DNA from: Sciurus carolinensis
Taxonomy: Eukaryota; Chordata; Mammalia; Rodentia; Sciuridae
Length of the DNA: 64,000 bases
Reading direction: 5' to 3'
NCBI RefSeq assembly: GCF_902686445.1
Contig: NC_062223.1
Span: forward strand, 40,642,998 to 40,706,997
The notes under the pieces are model-generated. The model had not been told where the DNA came from, did no database searches, and worked only from the letters and a program-made list of their open reading frames with translations. The translations under genes and the position numbers were made by a program. This document shows, one piece after another, positions 57,885 through 64,000 of the stretch. Numbering within the stretch: the first letter of the stretch is position 1; every line of letters begins with the position of its first letter.

Positions 57885-58882
57885 TTTGGCTTATTTTTGG
57901 TGTTAACTTAACTTGGTTTCTCCTTTGATTGACTTTTCCTTTAGTGTAGTTCCTCCCTTTACTGACTTGTATTTTGTTTTTCACTTCCTCCTCATGAAAT
58001 ATTTTGCTGAGAATATTCTGTAGGGCAGGCTTTCTATTTGTAAATTCCTTTAACTTTTGTTTATTGTGGAAAGATTTTATTTCATCATCAAATCTGAAGG
58101 TTAGTTTTGCTGGGTATAGGATTCTTGGTTGGCTTCCATGTTCTTTCAGAGCTTGAAATATATTATTCCAGGTCCTTCTTGCTTTTAGGGTCTGGGCTAA
58201 GAAACCTGCTGACATCTGTGTTGGTTTCCCCTTATAAGTAATCTGACACTTTTCTCTTGCAGCCTTTAAAATTCTATCATTATTTTGTATGTGAAGTATT
58301 TTCATTATAATGTGCCTTGGTGTGAATCTGTTATAATTTGTGCACCTGGTGTTCTATAAACCTCTTGTATTTGATTTTCCATTTCATTTTTCAGGTTTGG
58401 GAAATTTTCTGTTACTTTTTCATTGAACAATTTGTTTATTCCTTTGGTTTGTATCTCTGTGCCTTCTTCAATCCCAATAATTCTTAAATTTGGTCTTTTT
58501 ATGATATCCCATAATTCTTGGAGGTTCTGTTCATGATTTCTTAACATTTTGTCAGTTTGTTCAACTTTATTTTCAAGATTAAATATTTTGTCTTCATTGT
58601 CTGAGTTCTGTCTTCCATGAGATTATTCTGTTGGTGATGCTTTCTATTGAGTTTTTAATTTGGTTTATTGTTTCTTTCATTTCAAGTATTTCTGGGTTTT
58701 TGTTTTCCCAGAATCTCTATCTCTTGTTTGAAGTGTTCTTTTGCTTCCTGCATTTGCTTGTTTAACTATTTTTTGGAGTGATTATGAATTGCCTGCATTT
58801 GCCCTCTTATCTCATATTTTGCTTCATGGATCATTTTAATTAGGCAGTTTCTAAACTTTTTTTCTGTCATTTCTACTGCCAT
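57838..58882 (-). pseudogene. ORF1: L1 ORF1p, broken, overlapping ORF2
   Basis: ORF1p is the trimeric RNA-binding chaperone of LINE-1. The start ATG at 58882-58880 opens MAVEMTEKKFRNC. A coiled-coil region follows (58850-58560), then an RRM-like block in the frame 58547-58305 (IKRPNLRIIGIEEGTEIQTK), then the C-terminal domain in the frame 58305-57838 (AAREKCQITYKGKPTQMSAG, then LHIQNNDRILKA upstream). At least one shift lies near 58305-58330, so it does not read through. The C-terminal frame ends at 57838, 47 bases past the ORF2 start codon and in a different frame. Confidence 0.9.
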
Positions 58883-59490
58883 GTTGTCTGGATTCTATCA
58901 AAATGTCATCTTGATTTGTTAGGGACACTTTCTTCCCTTGTTTTTCATATTGTTTCTATATTTTCCTCTCTAGCAATGAGGATCTTTGGTACTGAAGTTT
59001 CCCCCTGCAGGCTTACTGTGACCCTGCAGTTTTCTAGTACCTCTCATTTGAAGGGGAGATCAATATTATCAGCACCCAATGCAGAGAAAATGCAGCCCTG
59101 AACCAGATAACCCCTATAAAGACTTTAACATTATTGTAATAAACAGGATGAGTTCAATTATTATTTACAGTATTTCTAGTGGTGGACAAAAAGGATGAGG
59201 AAGGGTGTAGGATGTAAGTAAGTAAATAGAGGTACCTGTCAAAGGGCCTCCTGTCTCCTGTAGGTGTCTCAGGAAGGGAGCTGCCTTCCAATGATGGTGG
59301 CACACCCTCAGGAATAATTCAAAATGCCTGCACCAGCCTCCAAAGAAGCTGGGGAGCCCCAGTGAGGGCTCACTGAGTCAGCAAGGGGGTGGACAGGCTA
59401 GCTTGATATCTGGTGTCTGTCTGTAGTTGGGGGGAATGGGCAGGTGCATTGTCCAGCATCCTTCTGCAGTAGAGGGGGCAGAGAGTGGGC
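58883..59490 (-). promoter_or_regulatory. L1 5'UTR / internal promoter region
   Basis: Directly upstream of the ORF1 start in element sense and clearly richer in G+C than the flanks (for example GGTGGACAGGCTAGCTTG and GGGGGAATGGGCAGGTGCATTG on the plus strand). L1 5'UTRs carry an internal pol II promoter, and this position and composition fit. I saw no tandem monomers of the mouse type. The 5' limit at about 59490 is set by the next L1 piece. The small plus frame at 58916-59101 is chance. Confidence 0.65.
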
Positions 59491-59492
59491 TC

Positions 59493-59702
59493 CTATTTTT
59501 TTAATTTTTTACAGACTGCGTTTGATTCATTGTACACAAATGGTGTATATAATTTCATTTCTATGGTTGTGCACAATGTAGATTCATACCATTAGTGTAA
59601 TCATACATGTACATAGGGTATGATGTCTGTATTATTCCATCATTTTTCATACCCCCTTCCCTCTCATTTCCCTCTATGTAATCTAAAGTTCCTCCATTCT
59701 TT
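59493..59702 (-). mobile_element. L1 3'UTR fragment (same type as 186 and 23529)
   Basis: TTTTTACAGACTGCGTTTGATTC, TCATACATGTACATAGGG and CATACCCCCTTCCCTCTCATTTCC match the copy at 23529 collinearly. It sits exactly between the 5'UTR of one L1 and the 3'UTR of another. T-rich edges near 59487-59497 and 59695-59705 may hide a target duplication. Confidence 0.9.
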
Positions 59703-59704
59703 TA

Positions 59705-59935
59705 ATTTGTGCTAATTAATTATACATGAAAATAGAGTGCATTAATGCATTTTTATAAATCATACATAAATTGAGTATAATTTCTCATTTTTCTGATTGT
59801 ACATGTTGCAGGATCACATGGGTCATGCAGTTGTATATGTACATGAGGTAATAATGTCATTTTCACTCTATTCTTCCTACTCCCATACCCTGTCCCTTTC
59901 CTTCACTCCCCTCTATCAGAGTATTTTCTAATTTT
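59705..59935 (-). mobile_element. L1 3'UTR fragment, second subfamily
   Basis: GCTAATTAATTATACATGAAAATAGAGTGC, TGTATATGTACATGAGGTAATAATGTC and CCTTTCCTTCACTCCCCTCTATCAGAG are the antisense of the 3'UTR at 27130-27375. It is a different subfamily from its left neighbour. Confidence 0.85.
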
Positions 59936-62380
59936 CTTTTCATATTATCTTTGACTTTTCAGCTATTTGTGTGTTGTGCAGTTTATACATTTTTTTTTTA
60001 ATTACTGATTTCCTTTTCTTTTTGGTTTGTATGTTTCTGTTTGTTAGTCTAATGACTTTACCAAAATAATTGTTCAAAATGTGGATGTTTATCATGTGTA
60101 GTCACTGTAACCTTTAATCTGTTAGCTTATTGTCTGCTAGTGACTTAGCAAAAATTTCCCTAAACACTTGAAACCTAGGAAGAAAGTTGGAACATTCATA
60201 AGACTCAGTTCTTTTTGTTTCTCTCTCTCAGGGATCTCTATCCTTTGATTGTCTGCTACCCAGTTTGTTTTTTAACAGTGTTTTCATATTCTCCAGGACA
60301 AACACAGTATTTGGTAGCAGCTTAAATTATTGTGAATAATATGAAGAAAGAATAAATTATATAAAAATTTTACTAGCACAAGATCAGGTTATTAATTCAT
60401 TCACATGTGAAACATGTTATTTTCTCATTTTTTGAATGTTGAATGAGTTTTTTTCATAGGCAAATATTGAAAATTAAATTATTATTATATGCCTTTTAGA
60501 AGGGCTATTTACCTTTGGGATTGTATTTTGAATCCTCTTATATTTTAATAGCATTAAATTTTCTCAAAAGTACTTGTGGTTTCAAAAATATTGTCATCAT
60601 CCATATATCAGAAAGATAATCTAGTATCTAGTATATATTTGCCAGAGGATTCAAGCTTGATTTCAGTTTTGTTGATGCAATGAATTGATATTTATTTAGG
60701 AAATTATTTTTATAGGACATTTTGTCTACCAGGAATATATTATGGAAAACACTATCTTTTCTGTTAGAGATATTAAAATTCAAATCCCATCTCTACGATC
60801 GGGTTCAAAATTTTAGAAAAGATTCCCATTATCTCTGTAACTTAATTACCTTATCTGTGAATTTTAGCTAATCATAATACCTCTTTCTCAAGGCTTTTAA
60901 TATTGGGCTAGAGAGTCAGACATTTGGTAGATGGCTTAGTGAGTGATAGCTATTTTATACTTTGATTATTCTCAACAAAAGGCTTATGATAACTCTTTTC
61001 TTGGTTTATTTTTATTATCCATGAATTTCAGTGTGATTGCCTGGGTTTTTCTTTCAGTTTATTGATACTTTTTGTTTGAGTGGAGTTCTTTGTGAATTAT
61101 CAGTAAATAAAAAAAAAAAAAGGAAAAAGTAGAATAATTCTTATTTGTAGTTTCCTAAATTAAATCTGTTTTGTGTAAAAATAATAAAGTAGACAATACT
61201 GCTCTTTTCTTTTCACTTTAAAGAATTGTACCAAATTTTTCTTTGAATAAAAAAGTATAAAAACATCACAGTATAATAGATCAAAAGGTTTTGTTTCTAT
61301 TGTCCCTGTATCGCTGATGCTAACCCTTAGAAAAATGATGAATATTAATAAATGCTTCTTTGTGATTCTATAGTGACTATAACTGAAAAGAAAGAGAATT
61401 GAATCTACTGTGTGGCAATTATTGCTATTATTACATGCATATATATAAAATTAAAAGTTTGACTTTTTCAGTGAATGTCACAAAATAGCTGACTAAAATA
61501 ATCCATCCTGGAAACCCACACTTAAAATTTTTTGATGTTATATGTTTTAAATGCCAAGTTTGCTGAACTTTTTGCTTTTTCAAAATTCTAAATACATTTT
61601 ACATGTATAATAACATAAATTGCAAAACTGACATTACCCAGAGACTAAGTTACTTTAAAGAGAAACACTACTATTTGACTGAGTTTTAGTTATTTGAATA
61701 ATTAACATAATTTAAATTGGTAGCATGGAAGTCCAAGTATTTTTGTAGCTCCATGGCTAAGAAGAATGAATCAATCAATGAATTTTCAATGGGCTCATTG
61801 TTGAAGTGAATCAATTAACATTTACCTAGAATAATCAAAATATTTGTCATTGTGTACTATATTAATTAGTAAACACACATCTTCAAAATCATAACTTTTA
61901 TGCCAATAAAAATACAATTATTAATTTAATCAAATCTTGTTTGGCTAAGGTAAATATAGTTCAGAGAAATAAGCATATCAGTTGTAAGTTTCAGTAGTAT
62001 AAACAGTAGATTTAATACTGAGCATGATAGCAACCCAATATCAATTAACTTAGAATAAATTTTGGTTAGATCTACTACAAACGAATCATATTCATTTCAA
62101 AGAAAGTCATATAACTTCAATGGGATAAATTATAGAAAAAAATCAACAGGTCCTATAAGAACATATGATCAGGTGACATCACTTGTTGACAGTATATTCT
62201 GCTACAAAGGCTTTTCAGAGAACTTGCACAATTTATGTATGTTCTTTGCCTGTTTTTAACTTTTGACTATTTTCACTTTGAATTTTTTTAAGTTAATTAT
62301 ATTTCTCATACATGTTACAATTAGTAGTTTTTCAGGTAGTTTTTAAATTTGCATATGCATGTGGCATATATGTGTTCAAA
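59936..62380. other. unassigned AT-rich DNA
   Basis: About 2.4 kb with no named repeat. An A12 run lies at 61109-61120. The open frame at 62062-62259 has no recognisable domain. Confidence 0.4.
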
Positions 62381-62382
62381 AA

Positions 62383-62594
62383 TCTTTTTGGGGGGAGTAT
62401 TGGATATTGAACTCAGGGGCACTTGACCAATGATCCACATCCCCAGTCCTATTTTGTTATTTTGTTAAGAGATAGGATCTTGCTGAGTCACTTAATGCCT
62501 CACTGTTGCTGAGGCTGGATTTGAACTGGAGATCCTCCTACCTCAGCCTCCTGAGCTGCTGGAATTACAGGCATCCACCACCAAACCCATCTTG
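62383..62594 (-). mobile_element. ID/B1 composite SINE, antisense
   Basis: GATATTGAACTCAGGGGCAC, ATGATCCACATCCCCAGTCC, GTTAAGAGATAGGATCTTGC, TTTGAACTGGAGATCCTCC and GGAATTACAGGCATCCACCACC give the composite order, with moderate divergence. No clean duplication is seen. Confidence 0.9.
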
Positions 62595-63050
62595 AAAACC
62601 TTCTGATTGAACATTTAGCCCACTAAGGTTCAATATTTTTACTCTATAAATTTCCAATCCATTATTTTATCTCATCTAACATACTTCAAAGTTTAATAGT
62701 TGCATCTCCTTTCTAATTTGTGATATTTTCTTTGAACTACAGCTTTTTAAAAGGACGTTTTACATTTTAAGACAGATTTTTAAGATTTATTTTAATCATT
62801 GACTCTTATTTCAGTTGCAATTTTCTCAGTGACTGTGATCTGATTAATGTCAATTCTTTGATATTTAGAGAGACTCTTACGGCTCAATTTGTGGTTAATT
62901 TGTGTATATATTGTTGAAATTGAAGTTTCTCTTTGTTCATTAAAGATTATTTTAGTTACATCTTATAATTTAAAAATATTTTATCAAAATATTCAGGTGA
63001 ATTCTCATGTGCAAATATGTCATTGTCATTCTTACAAGAAAAATAGCTGA
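62595..63050. other. unassigned AT-rich DNA
   Basis: About 450 bp. The sequence TTTAGCCCACTAAGGTTCAATATTTTTAC hints at antisense L1 linker sequence (compare 57825-57860) but is too short to assign. Confidence 0.4.
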
Positions 63051-63720
63051 ACAAATTGAAAATCGATGACTTGAAGGGATCAGAAAACTGACGCCGGAGG
63101 GCTAAGGTCCATACCACAATCTGGAGAGACAGTTGAACAGAAATGATCATGGCTGAGATCAGTTCATCTGGAGAAGAACCTGCTAGAGCTATAAACTAGA
63201 TCTGAGATGGGGGCTAAAGAATCATCGGTGTAGATAATGAATGATTGGGTCGATGGGGTTGATTCAAGAGGAAATAGAATGCTAATACCTCCAGAATGCT
63301 TCCTCCTCCTCCTCCTCACCTGTTGTCAACGTCAATTTCCTCCAGGGATTTGTTCCACCTAACAAGGAGTTTTTAATGAGCAGGAAGGACACCTTCCTTC
63401 CTCCTTTCTGGGCAGGTATGGAAAACAGGAGAGGCACTCCCTGGATAGCTCTCTTCCTGCAGTTTTGGGTCCCATAGGCAAGATAAGAGGAGGAGTGGAT
63501 ATGAGAAGAAAGGAAACCTAAAATCTATAAAAGGGGCAAGACACCCCCAACTCCCTTGTCTCTTTCCTGTCCTCTAAAAAAATAATTCTTTTTGCTCTTG
63601 CCTCAATGCTTCTCGGGTGTTCAATCATCAGCACCTGGGGAACAGGGACTCAGTCCTGATTTTCAAGACCCCTTTCAGAATGACAACTGGCAGTTCCAAG
63701 GAGATCCTGAAACTCAGTGT
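63051..63720 (+). mobile_element. LTR-like block with TATA box
   Basis: Compositionally distinct from its flanks, with a CCT triplet run (63300-63317), TCTATAAAAGGGGCAAG with TATAAAA at 63526-63532 and a CT-rich stretch downstream (CAACTCCCTTGTCTCTTTCC), as in many ERV LTRs. No paired LTR or clean terminal duplication was found. It could instead be a unique promoter-like element. Confidence 0.35.
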
Positions 63721-64000
63721 GATCCAGTAAGGGAATTAAAAAATGTAATGATGCAGACTTAAAGAAACCTGGTTTTGCATGTTAAGTCACTTGGAACCCA
63801 CATGCTTTTAATTGTTGAAGATCGTAGGAAGATCCCTTACAGCTCTGGTAGGTGGAGAGGGAATATTAAACATTGCAATATAAGCCCAGGTCATTCTCTG
63901 TAAGAAAGAAAATACTTTATCAAAGCATTACCTATCCTGCAGGGAGAACATATATCCAACCACATCCTCCCTAGACTTTACGCCTCACCAAGGTGTGAAA
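63721..64000. other. unassigned DNA at window end
   Basis: No repeat or gene recognised. Confidence 0.4.

Larger units (their letters stand above)
55700..59490 (-). mobile_element. L1 with 5'UTR, ORF1 and 5' part of ORF2
   Basis: The best-preserved LINE in the window, minus strand. In element order it has a 5'UTR-like region with higher GC (59490-58883), ORF1 (58882-57838), and ORF2 from its endonuclease start (57884) to just past the RT active-site loop (about 55700). The rest of ORF2 and the 3'UTR are absent, which is the opposite of the usual 5' truncation. AT-rich DNA and then an older L1 replace them. Several stops and shifts make it inactive. Confidence 0.9.

Noticed and set aside
1..64000. 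A hidden gene cluster, CRISPR array or prokaryotic-style system
   Set aside because: SINEs, LINEs, LTRs and microsatellites throughout show mammalian DNA. No operon-like run of frames, no spaced palindromic repeats and no recognisable enzyme genes other than retroelement remnants were seen.

Overview
The window reads as non-coding mammalian nuclear DNA from a rodent, most likely a squirrel (Sciuridae: ground squirrel, marmot or tree squirrel). It is AT-rich. It carries tRNA-Ala-derived ID SINEs, the ID+B1 composite SINEs typical of squirrels, an ID variant with a constant 3' tail, rodent-type LINE-1 copies, MaLR and ERVK-like LTRs, and older eutherian repeats (MIR, MLT1, HAL1, L1MA, L1ME, MER5). 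Family names come from memory of consensus sequences; no repeat search was run. I found no convincing protein-coding exon, tRNA, rRNA, CRISPR array or bacterial operon. Every longer open reading frame is either repeat-derived or unsupported, so the window looks like intergenic or deep intronic sequence.

Layout. 1-10 kb: AT-rich DNA with three small minus-strand L1 insertions that all carry a 5' inversion, two ID elements, four MIRs (two as an inverted pair) and an old LTR. 10-20 kb: MIR, two MLT1-type LTRs on the plus strand and one on the minus strand, an L1ME remnant, an L1 ORF2 fragment, and a HAL1 split by a younger L1. 20-33 kb: largely unassigned DNA, two L1 3' ends on the plus strand and one on the minus strand, a composite SINE with perfect target duplications, a TATA-containing LTR-like block near 25.4-26.2 kb, a MaLR LTR, and an ERVK-like solo LTR near 32.0-32.5 kb. 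33-38.9 kb: about 5 kb with almost no recognisable repeat.

38.98-43.29 kb holds the most informative structure: a degenerate betaretrovirus-like (class II) endogenous provirus on the minus strand. It has two LTRs, RNase H and integrase remnants, env remnants and a polypurine tract, and has lost gag, protease and most of RT. A MaLR LTR sits inside integrase. A head-to-tail dimer of the tailed ID SINE sits inside the 3' LTR between 9-bp target duplications, while the 5' LTR keeps the matching empty site.

43.6-45.9 kb is an old minus-strand L1MA-like element carrying a composite SINE with a long TTTC tract. 46-53.3 kb holds MIRs, an IAP-like solo LTR, a young ID element, MER5 and other hAT-type elements, MLT1 and MaLR LTRs, and an LTR nested inside a MaLR-type LTR. 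55.2-59.9 kb is a minus-strand L1 cluster: an L1 with 5'UTR, ORF1 and the first part of ORF2, flanked by other L1 3' ends and an older L1 fragment. The rest is unassigned AT-rich DNA, ending in a TATA-bearing LTR-like block near 63.0-63.7 kb.

No genes here work together. The content is a layered record of retroelement insertions whose relative order can be read from nesting and target-site duplications. I found no support for a new biological system; the best leads are the tailed ID dimer, the run of inverted L1s, and the ORF1/ORF2 overlap of the L1 at 55.7-59.5 kb.
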